The notes under the pieces were generated by a model. The model saw only the letters and a list, made by a program, of their open reading frames with translations. It was not told the origin of the DNA and made no database searches. From assembly GCF_900996235.1 (NCBI RefSeq), contig NZ_CAAJGM010000122.1:1-64000 (forward strand): a DNA stretch of 64,000 nt, in the 5' to 3' direction. Each line of letters starts with the position of its first letter. Position 1 is the stretch's first letter. The stretch is from Paraburkholderia sp. BCC1885. GTDB lineage: Bacteria; Pseudomonadota; Gammaproteobacteria; Burkholderiales; Burkholderiaceae. Shown piece after piece: positions 24,530 through 32,883 of the stretch. A program made the translations under genes and the position numbers.

Positions 24530-25110
24530 CGAACGCGAAAACGAACTTACCATCGCCCGATGACCTCAAATTGCTGCACATGCGTGTCGCTCTCATCCCC
24601 TATTACGTGCAAGGTGTGCACGCCGGCCTGAAAGCTTTAGATCTCAGCGGCAAGTACCACGCGCTTGAGCGTATCGAAATTCGGGTAGACGGCGTGGAGG
24701 AACCTGTTCACAGTACGGTCCTGATCGCGTATACGCAGACAGCCTCTTCCATGGCGGCGATCTACTCGAGATTGCTGCTGGAATTCCTGGGTCTACGGGT
24801 AAGTGGTGCGCCTTCTCAACTTCAGGCAATCTCGAAACGCACCCGACGTGGCGACATTGGGATCGAGAACTTTCGGAGTTCGGACGGCTCGCCGCTGGAA
24901 AAGCTATTGCCGTCCATCGTCGACGACTTCCCCGATCCGGAGGAGGTTGGGCGTGCATGGATCACGACGTGTGATTTCGCGGGTCAGCGCCTCGCTCATA
25001 TTACCGACGACTTCAAACTGAACGGTAGTGATGTCACGCCGATGCTGGTGAGAACATTCGAAACGATTCCTCAGGTCGTCGATCACGCTTTTTCTAACAA
25101 ATTCGACTAG
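24526..25110 (+). CDS. Hypothetical protein of the accessory block
   Basis: A 194-aa protein with GTG start overlapping the stop of the mini-frame before it. Blocks seen: LLHMRVALIPYYVQGVHAGL, ALERIEIRVDGVEEPVHSTV and LEKLLPSIVDDFPDPEEVGR. It is soluble with a mixed alpha/beta look; no catalytic motif stands out. The coupled start suggests a complex with the upstream gene product. Lower G/C third positions than the core genes indicate transfer. Function unknown. Confidence 0.6.
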   Translation: MTNAKTNLPSPDDLKLLHMRVALIPYYVQGVHAGLKALDLSGKYHALERIEIRVDGVEEPVHSTVLIAYTQTASSMAAIYSRLLLEFLGLRVSGAPSQLQAISKRTRRGDIGIENFRSSDGSPLEKLLPSIVDDFPDPEEVGRAWITTCDFAGQRLAHITDDFKLNGSDVTPMLVRTFETIPQVVDHAFSNKFD

Positions 25111-25254
25111 CGCCGATCACGCTGCTGAGGAGCTAACTAGCCGAACTTATTCGGACCACGTCACGTGACGCGTGAACGGACCCGTGCGCCTCGGCAATTA
25201 CGCATAGGAGCCGAACCCTATACCTGCTTGAACAACGTCCTTGGAAGGGAAGTC

Positions 25255-26091
25255 ATGGTGATCACCACTACAGTAGCGGCGGCTGCCGCGGATTTTGCGC
25301 TGGACAAGATAAAGGACAATCTCTTTGATATGGTCAAGGACAATGTGATCGGTCGGTGGAGCCAGCACCGCGCACAGAAGTTCTTCGATGCTTTCCTCGA
25401 CGAGGTTCGCAAAGAGCAGGACGTTATGACCACTTCGGCGGATCTGAACGATATGCTCCAGACCGTCGCAGACAACGATGACCAGACCAGCGCTATCTTC
25501 GACGCGTACCGTAGGGTGGCGCTTTCAGCAAGCAAGGACATCGGCCCAATGGTGATAGGGCTTCTCACCGCCCGTATCGTGCTTGAAGATCGAAGCGCTA
25601 GCGAGATTGAGGAAATGGTCTTTGAGGGGGCCGAGGTACTGAACGATCGCGACTTCACGCCTTTCATCGCGTGGATGCATGGCTTTGTCCACGACGACAG
25701 CAGCTATAAAAGCGAACTGGCTCAGCAACGAGCAGCGGGAAAGCAACGTGCGTCGATATCAGTGCTGGTCAAAGGAGGCTATCAGCCGCCGGTTACGGTC
25801 ACCACAACGGGACGAACGCCAACGGTCACCTATCAGCCGCGGATGCCCATGATCAATGATGAGAGCCCGCTGAATCTTTTCAACGACATTGGCCCATTTG
25901 CACTGAAGCTCAGGAATATCGGCCTGCTCGAAGAGTCGACATCGCCTCGCGGACACCCACGAAACCCTGATGGCACCAATTACTATGTGCGTGTGAGCCC
26001 GGCTTGTGAACAGTTATACGACCTTGCGGTGCGTGCCAGCGAGGCCGCGGCCAGTACTCAAGCCGCCGAGCAGACCAATAACCTAGGCTAG
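25255..26091 (+). CDS. Hypothetical protein of the accessory block
   Basis: A 278-aa protein starting at ATG 25255 behind GGAAGGGAAG; the longer open frame lacks such a site. The N-terminus is Ala-rich and may associate with membranes (VITTTVAAAAADFALDKIKD). The centre is helical and acidic (SADLNDMLQTVADNDDQTSA, IVLEDRSASEIEEMVFEGAE). The C-terminal part (PLNLFNDIGPFALKLRNIGL) looks like a small winged-helix or wHTH-type segment, but this is only an impression. No family named. Confidence 0.58.
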   Translation: MVITTTVAAAAADFALDKIKDNLFDMVKDNVIGRWSQHRAQKFFDAFLDEVRKEQDVMTTSADLNDMLQTVADNDDQTSAIFDAYRRVALSASKDIGPMVIGLLTARIVLEDRSASEIEEMVFEGAEVLNDRDFTPFIAWMHGFVHDDSSYKSELAQQRAAGKQRASISVLVKGGYQPPVTVTTTGRTPTVTYQPRMPMINDESPLNLFNDIGPFALKLRNIGLLEESTSPRGHPRNPDGTNYYVRVSPACEQLYDLAVRASEAAASTQAAEQTNNLG

Positions 26092-26126
26092 TCTGCGACG
26101 CACACAAACAATAAGAGGAATTGAAT

Positions 26127-26633
26127 ATGGGTTCTTGGCATCGTGGCGACTGGTTTAGTTTCTTCCAAGCTGTTGGATCGGTCCTCGCAATTCTGGCTGC
26201 TGGCGCCATTGCGAGTTATCAAGGGGGAGCGGCCCGCAAACTTGCGCGTGAGCAGAGAGCAGAACGGGATGGTGTCGCTGCAGCGAGCCTTTTTGCGATT
26301 TACGATTATGCGCTGAGCATCAGCACCCACGTCCAAGAGCGCCTTCGAGCAAAGAATTTTCCCATTGCCGAGTGCGCGAACGCGAAGAAAATCCTGGCGC
26401 GCTCACGCGACCATCTAGCGAATTTTCCGCTGCACGAGTTACCGTCAGAGTCTCATGTAAAGCTGGCGGTTATGCTGGAAGCACAGCTTAGTATGCACAT
26501 CCCTGGAATTGAGGAGGCTGCGAAGCAATTGGCGTCGCGCGGTGACGTTGATTCGAACCTGATGGATTCTCTTCAGTCATTCGTTGACTTGAATGATCAG
26601 ATCGAGATTTTGAAGCGTACTGCGCGGCCGTGA
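26127..26633 (+). CDS. Hypothetical membrane-anchored protein
   Basis: A 168-aa protein with AGAGGAA upstream of ATG 26127. Residues 8-30 form one transmembrane segment (FFQAVGSVLAILAAGAIASY) followed by a basic stretch (ARKLAREQRAERD), predicting a cytoplasmic helical domain. The rest is helical with no known motif. It starts 35 bases after the previous gene and is likely in the same operon. An N-terminal anchor followed by a helical domain is common in defence-associated small effectors, but nothing specific can be claimed. Confidence 0.58.
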   Translation: MGSWHRGDWFSFFQAVGSVLAILAAGAIASYQGGAARKLAREQRAERDGVAAASLFAIYDYALSISTHVQERLRAKNFPIAECANAKKILARSRDHLANFPLHELPSESHVKLAVMLEAQLSMHIPGIEEAAKQLASRGDVDSNLMDSLQSFVDLNDQIEILKRTARP

Positions 26634-26892
26634 GGTCGACGCACGTCTCATTCTTCATGGACCGGTATGTGTCGCGGTGTCGTGGAAGCGCTTGACGCGA
26701 CAACGACGTCTTCGACGTCGCGTGGTCGGAGTAGACAGAACGCTGAATTCGGCAGCCACACGATGGCGCGCGCTGGCGATCGCACCGGCGTACAAATGCC
26801 ATCCGGCGCCGACCGGTGCGGCCAAGCCGGCCATGCTACCCCGATGTAGGGGCGAAAATAGTGTGGGCAAGCGTCACTGATAGAATGCACTT

Positions 26893-27558
26893 ATGGATCT
26901 GACCGGAATTGGCCTCTACACGCTTCAGGAAGCGGAAAGGCTCACTGGCGCTGACGCGCGAGAAGTGAGCCGGTGGCTGTTCGGCTATTCGTTCAAGGAC
27001 GGCACCAGCGCACCTCTTTGGACCACTCAGCTTGCCGAACTCGATGAGAAGGTAATTGGCTTCAGGGATTTGCTGGAACTGCGTATCGTGAAGGCTTTCC
27101 GGAATCACGATGTTTCGCTGCGAGTGATTCGTACAGCCATTGATAACGCGAAGGCGATATTTGGGACAGAGTACCCCTTCACAGCAAACCGCTTCCTCAC
27201 GGATGGAAAAACGGTCTTCTACGAAGCTTTGAAGGAACAGGGCGAGATCGAACTAACAGATCTTGTGAGGCGACAGCTTGTGTTCGAACATATCGTTCGG
27301 CCGGAGCTTTACGCCGGCATCGAATTCACGGCTGACGGTCAGGCCAGGCGTTGGTTTCCTGTGAAGCGAAGTAACGCTGTGGTCCTCGACCCAGAGATTG
27401 CTTTCGGAAAACCCGTGTTGGCCGAGTACGGGGTAAGAACCGATCTGGTTGTCGAGACATACAGGGTGGAGAAGAGCAAAAAGATGGCCGCCTCACTGTA
27501 CGGCATCCCCATCTCTGCTGTTGACGCCGCCATCCGCTACGAGCGGCTGGCTGCATGA
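26893..27558 (+). CDS. DUF433-type antitoxin, VapB45-like
   Basis: A 221-aa protein with an N-terminal MerR-like helix-turn-helix (LYTLQEAERLTGADAREVSR) and a C-terminal DUF433 segment (VVLDPEIAFGKPVLAEYGVR, then YGIPISAVDAAIRYE). This two-part build is that of the VapB45 antitoxins. Its stop overlaps the toxin start (ATGA). It should bind and neutralise the PIN-like partner and repress the operon. Moderately A/T-rich for this genome. Confidence 0.78.
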   Translation: MDLTGIGLYTLQEAERLTGADAREVSRWLFGYSFKDGTSAPLWTTQLAELDEKVIGFRDLLELRIVKAFRNHDVSLRVIRTAIDNAKAIFGTEYPFTANRFLTDGKTVFYEALKEQGEIELTDLVRRQLVFEHIVRPELYAGIEFTADGQARRWFPVKRSNAVVLDPEIAFGKPVLAEYGVRTDLVVETYRVEKSKKMAASLYGIPISAVDAAIRYERLAA

Positions 27559-27965
27559 GGTACTTCTTCGACAACAACCTCTCGCTTCATCTCGCTCACG
27601 CCGTAAGTGAGCTTTGCAAGGTCGAGGAAGCTGTCGAAGCAGTAATTCACCTACGCGACAAATTCGCCGCAAACGCCAAGGACCACGACTGGATCACCGC
27701 TCTGGCTGCTGAGGGACACTGGGTGATAATGTCCCAAGATGGTCTGCGCAAAAATGACCTTGAGCGGAAGGCACTTCGAGAGTCAGGCTTAATCGTCTTC
27801 GTGCTCCAGCGTCAGTGGGCAGAGCGGCGGCACTGGGACAAGGCGCAAAACCTAGTCAAGTGGTGGCCAGCGATCATGGACCAGAGTCGGCGCATCAAAG
27901 GCGGAGCGGCGTTCCGAGTTCCATGGCGGTTCGGCGCAGGTCAGTTCGAACAGATCAAGCTCTAA
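27555..27965 (+). CDS. PIN-like ribonuclease toxin, VapC45-like
   Basis: A 136-aa protein starting MRYFFDNNLSLHLAHAVSEL, the N-terminal Asp pattern (FFDNN) of the PIN-like/DUF5615 group. Further acidic residues in KDHDWITALAAEGHWVIMSQ (DHDW and SQDG) complete the metal site expected of a PIN-fold nuclease. It overlaps the antitoxin gene by four bases. The expected action is cleavage of RNA when free of the antitoxin. Confidence 0.78.
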   Translation: MRYFFDNNLSLHLAHAVSELCKVEEAVEAVIHLRDKFAANAKDHDWITALAAEGHWVIMSQDGLRKNDLERKALRESGLIVFVLQRQWAERRHWDKAQNLVKWWPAIMDQSRRIKGGAAFRVPWRFGAGQFEQIKL

Positions 27966-28016
27966 AAGCAGTCGCGGTCGAATCGGCCAGATCCGACGAT
28001 GATCGTGCGACTCCCC

Positions 28017-28223
28017 TCAATCCAGATTTCGGAAGTAATTGTCGCTGATCGCGCGGTAGATCGCCTGATCCTGAGCTGATGCCTGAGCTGGGGTTTTGGC
28101 GGGAGGAGAAGGGGGGCGCGTGCCTGCCTTCTTCCCGGAATCGGCTGGCGGTGTTTGGCCGCCCGCTAAGGTAACGAGTACTGGCAACTCAAGCTGACGG
28201 TTGCGAGTTGGGGTTTTGCGCAT
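28017..28223 (-). CDS. Small protein overlapping the end of the dCTP-deaminase gene
   Basis: A 68-aa frame in a different phase from the upstream gene, overlapping its 3' end by 35 bases. AGGAG sits seven bases before ATG 28223; ATG 28227-28229 is too close to that site. The sequence starts MRKTPTRNRQLELP, has a Pro/Lys/Ala-rich centre and ends IYRAISDNYFRNLD. No family is known to me. Its coupling to a defence gene suggests an accessory or regulatory partner. Confidence 0.5.
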   Translation of the reverse strand: MRKTPTRNRQLELPVLVTLAGGQTPPADSGKKAGTRPPSPPAKTPAQASAQDQAIYRAISDNYFRNLD

Positions 28224-29868
28224 GCACATTCTCCTGTTGAATTAGTTCTGGAAATCTCAGTTGCTTGCTCGTGATTTCCGCAACAACAACTTCCTCAAGT
28301 CGGGGAATCGCCCTCAGACTGACGCGCGTCGAAGGCGCAGCTTCCAAACGCTTCGTCAAGTTTAGCACGCCGTCCTTCTTCCTTGACCCGCCCTCAAATA
28401 GCTCGATGAACCGACGCGGAGCGATTCCGTCGAATTGAAGAAGTCGAACTTTTTCGCCGGCTTCGCTCGATTCAGTGAGGGCGTCTGTGTGCAGGCGTGT
28501 TGCCAGGCTTTTCCGATATGGCTCGATGTAATGCACCTCTGAAATGCCGGCCGCCACGACATGTCTCGCGCACGAATGGCAAGGGTAGGTCGTCACGTAT
28601 AGTTTCCCACCGATGATGCGGTCCCCGGCGACTCTGCTGGCGCCCAAGATAGCGTGCATCTCGGCGTGGACAGCGCGGGAAAACTCGATGAGATCCTTCA
28701 CACGCGAGTCGTCGAGTATCGTTTGAGTTGCCTTTTGCTGATGCTCCTCGGGGAGCATGCCCGCCGCTACAAGTGACTCGACGATCTTCGCTGCGATGGC
28801 TTTCTTTTCACGATCATTGTGGCAGGCCGCTCCGGTCTGGGCAAAGCAGCGTTCCTCGGCGCTTGCGATCGGCAGTCCACGAAATTTCGTATCGAGTGGT
28901 GGTTTTCCGTAAAGTCCGCCGCCGCTACGCGGTACGTCGTTCCAACCTACCGCCAGCAACTCTCCGGATGTCGTTGTGACTGCCGCACCCACTTGGCGAG
29001 AAATACACGCAGAGTTTCTCGCGGCCGACGCTGCTGAGTACATCGCAGTTTCCTCGGGCGATGGTGTCTCGATTGAAGTCCTGAAAATCAGATTGAAAAA
29101 CCTGCGAAGCTTTTCGACTAGTTGAGCAACGGCCTTGGATTCGGAGGGCGCCACCTCCGAATGGTCGACCCGCAGGAAGAAATCGCAACGAGGAAAGGTA
29201 TCGCGAACGGATTGCCCGTGAGAGAACTCTTCGCCAGAGTCCATATCGATGAGCTGCTCGATTTCGTCGGGTAACAGGGCGCCCGGGCGCTCAAGGTTGC
29301 GCTGCCTCACCTCGAGTGGTGAAAAGACGCCGATAGCAAATAACGCGTCCCCGTACACAAGCCGCAGGAGGTCGAGCTCCGAACTATTTTTGATCGAATC
29401 GATAACGTGGCAAATGCGATGACGTCGGATTTGTGTTTCTTCTGGTGCGCTCGCGTCGTTTGCGGTGTCTTTGAATTCACCAAAGGCCTTCTGCCGATCG
29501 GCCCCAATCTTCGCGATTGCGAGTTTGGCGAGAATGTCGTTCTTGTGGGTCCGGCGGAGCTCGTCGCCGACTCGAATCAAAGACTCGATTCTGGTGAACT
29601 CGCTTGTGAGATCAATCGCCCCGTCCTCGGCGTTAAGGCGAATGAATTCGCTCAGTCGGACCTTTTCAGTCCGATAGCCAAAATCGCTGAGCGCATGCGC
29701 AATTTGTTCAGCAGCAGTGTGAAGCGGAGATCCGATCGGCCCGCACAGGGCAATAACCAGTTCCGGCGTTAAACTCGCAGTAGCCTCTCCGGTAGAGTCA
29801 ATGTCTCGCTCTATATTGGTTCGCGTCGCAGCGTCCGCTTCCGCGCTCTGCAAGTTGGCTGCCGCCAT
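28189..29868 (-). CDS. DcdV/AvcD-type antiphage deoxycytidylate deaminase
   Basis: A 559-aa two-domain protein. The N-terminal part is a P-loop kinase-like domain (VIALCGPIGSPLHTAAEQ, loop around residues 43-48). The C-terminal part is a zinc deaminase: HAEMHAILGA with H401, E403 as general acid/base, and PCHSC with Cys430 and Cys433 as zinc ligands. This domain pair is that of DcdV/AvcD, which in other bacteria depletes dCTP/dCMP upon phage infection and is held back by a non-coding RNA encoded upstream. The start has GAGG in the leader. It stands between a VapBC45-like pair and tRNA-Lys. Ordinary dCMP deaminase lacks the large N-terminal domain. Confidence 0.86.
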   Translation of the reverse strand: MAAANLQSAEADAATRTNIERDIDSTGEATASLTPELVIALCGPIGSPLHTAAEQIAHALSDFGYRTEKVRLSEFIRLNAEDGAIDLTSEFTRIESLIRVGDELRRTHKNDILAKLAIAKIGADRQKAFGEFKDTANDASAPEETQIRRHRICHVIDSIKNSSELDLLRLVYGDALFAIGVFSPLEVRQRNLERPGALLPDEIEQLIDMDSGEEFSHGQSVRDTFPRCDFFLRVDHSEVAPSESKAVAQLVEKLRRFFNLIFRTSIETPSPEETAMYSAASAARNSACISRQVGAAVTTTSGELLAVGWNDVPRSGGGLYGKPPLDTKFRGLPIASAEERCFAQTGAACHNDREKKAIAAKIVESLVAAGMLPEEHQQKATQTILDDSRVKDLIEFSRAVHAEMHAILGASRVAGDRIIGGKLYVTTYPCHSCARHVVAAGISEVHYIEPYRKSLATRLHTDALTESSEAGEKVRLLQFDGIAPRRFIELFEGGSRKKDGVLNLTKRLEAAPSTRVSLRAIPRLEEVVVAEITSKQLRFPELIQQENVHAQNPNSQPSA

Positions 29869-30060
29869 GAAGGGCCCCTCGGTTGTTCTATTTTTTAAAT
29901 AGCTTCACTGGTCGGGAGTTTGCGCTAACCAATTCAGCTGAGCAATCAGAGCTGATGCGACTGTTGCGGAATACCGACCCGGGTTGCGCTAGCGGGCCGA
30001 AGCCGACGGCGTTGCAGCGCTCCACGTGGATGAAATCCGGTTACATGGGGCTGAAAAAGC
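29869..30060 (-). other. Leader of the deaminase gene, possible site of an inhibitory RNA
   Basis: About 190 bases between the deaminase start and the tRNA terminator hold no supported gene. In known AvcD/DcdV systems an RNA from this position inhibits the enzyme. Several short inverted motifs occur (for example CAGCTGAG...CAGAGCTG near 29937-29955), but I cannot fold it reliably here. Confidence 0.35.
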
Positions 30061-30095
30061 AAAAAGGGCTTGCCAGAGAAAACCGGCAAACCCTT
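30061..30095 (-). terminator. Intrinsic terminator of tRNA-Lys
   Basis: On the minus strand AAGGGTTTGCC pairs with GGCAAGCCCTT (one bulge-type mismatch) across a 10-base loop, and a run of five T follows. It lies right after the CCA end of the tRNA. Confidence 0.75.
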
Positions 30096-30103
30096 GTGTA
30101 GCT

Positions 30104-30179
30104 TGGTGGGGCGTGAGTGACTCGAACACTCGACCTACGGATTAAGAGTCCGCTGCTCTACCAACTGAGCTAACGCCCC
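30104..30179 (-). tRNA. tRNA-Lys (anticodon CUU)
   Basis: 76 bases with encoded CCA. The acceptor stem is GGGGCGT/ACGCCCC, the D arm TAGCTCAGTTGGTAGAGC, the anticodon loop CTCTTAA with CTT at positions 34-36, and a normal T arm (GTTCGAGTC). A -10-like CATAAT lies about 20 bases upstream on the same strand. The accessory block abuts its 3' end, a common place for integration. Confidence 0.96.
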
Positions 30180-30391
30180 CGACAGACTGCGAATTATGCA
30201 GAAGTTTTTTTGACTTGCCTAGCCCCTTTAGCAGATTTCTTAAAAAAATTCGTGAATCTACGAAGACAAAGACCGGCCGGCATCCCCGCCCAGCCGCCCA
30301 GCGTCCCGCAAAACGCGCAATTTCTACCGTGCCGGTATCATGTCGCACACCACGCCGCGAAACGCCTCGCGCGGCATATCGGGGACGAACG

Positions 30392-30796
30392 ATGGATGAC
30401 AAAGCGATCGCTGAACTGCTCGACCGCGTGCTGGCGCCGTGGGTGCGCACGCTCGCGCTGACCCCGGTGAAAGTCGATGAGGAGAGCGCCACCATGCGCC
30501 TGCCGTTTTCCGGCGAATTGCGCCACTCGGGCGGCGTGATCTGCGGCCAGGTCTTCACGGCCGCGGCCGATACGACGATGGTCGTCGCCATTTCCGCGGC
30601 GCTCGGCGGCTTCCGGCCCATGAGCACGGTGTCGCTGAACATCAACTTCATGCGAGCGGTGCGCAAGGGCGACGTCCTCGTCACCGCCCGCGTGCTGCGC
30701 ATGGGCCGCAATCTGGTCTTCGGCGAAGTCGAACTGTTCGACGAAGACGGCAAGATGGCCGCACACGCCACCACTACTTACGCGCTGCTCTCGTAG
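30392..30796 (+). CDS. PaaI-like hot-dog thioesterase
   Basis: A 134-aa protein of the PaaI/4HBT thioesterase group. Signature: LRHSGGVICGQVFTAAADTT (the HxGGxxxxxxD pattern), then SVSLNINFMRAVRKGDVLVT and VFGEVELFDEDGKMAAHATT. It should hydrolyse acyl- or aryl-CoA thioesters. Start chosen at ATG 30392, where similarity starts; the longer frame runs into the tRNA promoter. Single gene before a patatin gene. Confidence 0.88.
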   Translation: MDDKAIAELLDRVLAPWVRTLALTPVKVDEESATMRLPFSGELRHSGGVICGQVFTAAADTTMVVAISAALGGFRPMSTVSLNINFMRAVRKGDVLVTARVLRMGRNLVFGEVELFDEDGKMAAHATTTYALLS

Positions 30797-30888
30797 GCCC
30801 GGCGCTCCGGCAAACCAACAGACGCACGCCGATTCGCGCGAGCCGCCGCTCAACGGGGCGCGCGTCGCATTCCAAGGAAAAAGGAAGA

Positions 30889-31755
30889 ATGTTCGATCAG
30901 GTCGTATTCGCGGGTGGCGGCAATCGCTGCTGGTGGCAGGCGGGATTCTGGGACATCGTGCAGCCGGAGCTTAAAATCCGCCCGCGCGTGATCACCGGCA
31001 TTTCGGCGGGAGCCGCCACTGCGTGCATGCTTTACACGAGCGATTCCGACTGGGTCATGCGCTATTACGCAGACGCGCTGCGCCACAACACCAAAAACGC
31101 CTACTGGGGCAATCTGCTGCGCGGCGAATCGGTATTTCCGCATTATCGGATCTATCGCCAGGCATTGTTGGACATCTACGGCGAGCGCTTCGCAAGCCTC
31201 GCGCGGGCGCCCGAAATCCGCATCGGCGTGTCGCATTTGCCGCGTTGGCTCGGCGCGCGCAGCGCGGTGGCGGCGGGGCTGATCGCGTACAACATCGAAA
31301 AATACGTGCGCAAGACGCTGCATCCGACCTTGGGCCAGACGCTCGGTTTCCATCCGGAATTCGTGCGGGCGCAGGACTGTGCGACGGTCGAGGATCTCGC
31401 CGACTTGATCCTGCAATCGTCCTCGACGCCGCCGTTCACCCCCGTTCTGCGACGCAACGGCCGGCCGGTGCTGGATGGTGGGATGGTCGACAACGTGCCG
31501 GTCGGCGCGCTCGACGAAGCGCCCGGCAATGTCCTCGTGATGGTCACGCGTCTTTATCCGCGTCCGCAGATGTTCGTCGTGCCGCATGGCGCGCAGCAAC
31601 GGCTGTATGTGCAGCCGTCGCGCAAGGTGCCGATTTCGAGTTGGGATTACACGAGCCCGTCGCAGATGCAGCACGCCTACAACCTCGGCCGCGGCGACGG
31701 CGAGCAGTTCCTGCAGCGGATGCCGCAGTTGCTCGAACTAACGGCACAGGATTAG
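30889..31755 (+). CDS. Patatin-like phospholipase
   Basis: A 288-aa lipid acyl hydrolase. The oxyanion Gly motif is VFAGGGNRCWW, the nucleophile elbow GISAG (Ser in VITGISAGAATA), and the Asp of the dyad is in VLDGGMVDNVPVGAL (DGG). There is no signal peptide, so it acts in the cytoplasm. It starts 92 bases after the thioesterase gene with an AAGGAAAAAGGAAG site. Confidence 0.88.
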   Translation: MFDQVVFAGGGNRCWWQAGFWDIVQPELKIRPRVITGISAGAATACMLYTSDSDWVMRYYADALRHNTKNAYWGNLLRGESVFPHYRIYRQALLDIYGERFASLARAPEIRIGVSHLPRWLGARSAVAAGLIAYNIEKYVRKTLHPTLGQTLGFHPEFVRAQDCATVEDLADLILQSSSTPPFTPVLRRNGRPVLDGGMVDNVPVGALDEAPGNVLVMVTRLYPRPQMFVVPHGAQQRLYVQPSRKVPISSWDYTSPSQMQHAYNLGRGDGEQFLQRMPQLLELTAQD

Positions 31756-31869
31756 TACGTCAGGAAGGCGTAATTCCGACAGCGCTTTCCTTTCCGCCTC
31801 GGCTCGCGTCGACGTTGACGTCGAACTAAAGCGAAGCTGCATCTCGCCCGGCCGCTCTTCGCTGCGGAA

Positions 31870-32883
31870 TTACCGTCGGCGTCCACCCTGCAGTGCTTCC
31901 GGATTTGCCACGCTCGACGTGTCCCCGCTGTCGAACGCCAGAATATTCTTGAATGCCGCGCTGAAATACAGTTCGTAGCTTTCGCGCTCCACATAACCGA
32001 TGTGCGGCGTGCAAATCACGTTTTCCATGCGCAACAGGCTGTAGCCTTGCAGGATCGGCTCGCTTTCGTAGACATCGATGGCGACCATCCCCGGCCGGTT
32101 GCGCGCCAGCGCATTCACCAGCGCGTTTTCTTCCAGCAGTTCGGCCCGGCTCGTGTTGACCAGCAGCGCCGTCGGCTTCATCCGCAGCAGGTCTTCCTGC
32201 TTGACGATGCCGCGCGTGTCGTCGTGCAGGCGCAAATGCAGGGACAGCACGTCGCTCTGCTCGAACAGCGCCTCGCGGCTTTCGGCCACGCCGTAGCCGT
32301 CGCCGCGCGCCGCGTCGAGCGTGCTGCCGCGTCCCCACACCAGCACGTCCATGCCGAACGCCTTGCCGTAGCCCGCCACGAGGCGGCCAATCTTGCCGTA
32401 GCCCCAGATGCCGAGCGTCTGGCCGCGCAATACCTGTCCCAGACCAAAATTCGGCGGCAGCGCCGAGGTCTTCAGGCCGGACTGTTGCCAGGCGCCTTGC
32501 TTCAGGTTCGCCACGTACTGAGGGATGCGCCGCTGGGCCGCCATGATGAGCGCCCAGGTCAGCTCGGCCGGTGCGATCGGTGAACCGCTGCCTTCCAGCA
32601 CGGCAATGCCGCGCTCGGTACAGGCCGCCAGATCGATGTGGCTCGACACCTTGCCCGTCTGGCTGATCATGCGCAGATGCGGGAGTTTATCGAGCAGTTG
32701 CGAGCTGATGCGCGTGCGTTCGCGGATCAACACCAGCGCGTCGACTTCCGACAGACGGCTCGCCAGCTGGCCAAGTCCACGCACGGTGTTGTTGAACACC
32801 TTGACGTCCTGGTCGGCGAGCAGCTGAAAACAGTCGAGCTTGCGGACGGCGTCCTGGTAATCGTCGAGGATGGCAATCTTCAT
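31870..32883 (-). CDS. D-isomer-specific 2-hydroxyacid dehydrogenase
   Basis: A 337-aa NAD(P)-dependent enzyme. N-terminal substrate half: KIAILDDYQDAVRKLDCFQL and ISQTGKVSSHIDLAA. Rossmann fold: TLGIWGYGKIGRLVAGYGKA (GxGxxG). Catalytic Arg in LVNTSRAELL, Glu in DVYESEPI, His in ICTPHIGYVERESYELYF. It is of the SerA/GyaR type with unknown substrate. Divergent from pckG; the intergenic region holds a CRP-like palindrome about 60 bases upstream of its start. Confidence 0.92.
   Translation of the reverse strand: MKIAILDDYQDAVRKLDCFQLLADQDVKVFNNTVRGLGQLASRLSEVDALVLIRERTRISSQLLDKLPHLRMISQTGKVSSHIDLAACTERGIAVLEGSGSPIAPAELTWALIMAAQRRIPQYVANLKQGAWQQSGLKTSALPPNFGLGQVLRGQTLGIWGYGKIGRLVAGYGKAFGMDVLVWGRGSTLDAARGDGYGVAESREALFEQSDVLSLHLRLHDDTRGIVKQEDLLRMKPTALLVNTSRAELLEENALVNALARNRPGMVAIDVYESEPILQGYSLLRMENVICTPHIGYVERESYELYFSAAFKNILAFDSGDTSSVANPEALQGGRRR

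Noticed and set aside
29883..30101. 72-codon plus-strand frame between the deaminase gene and tRNA-Lys
   Set aside because: No ribosome binding site, TTG start, and it runs through the tRNA terminator.
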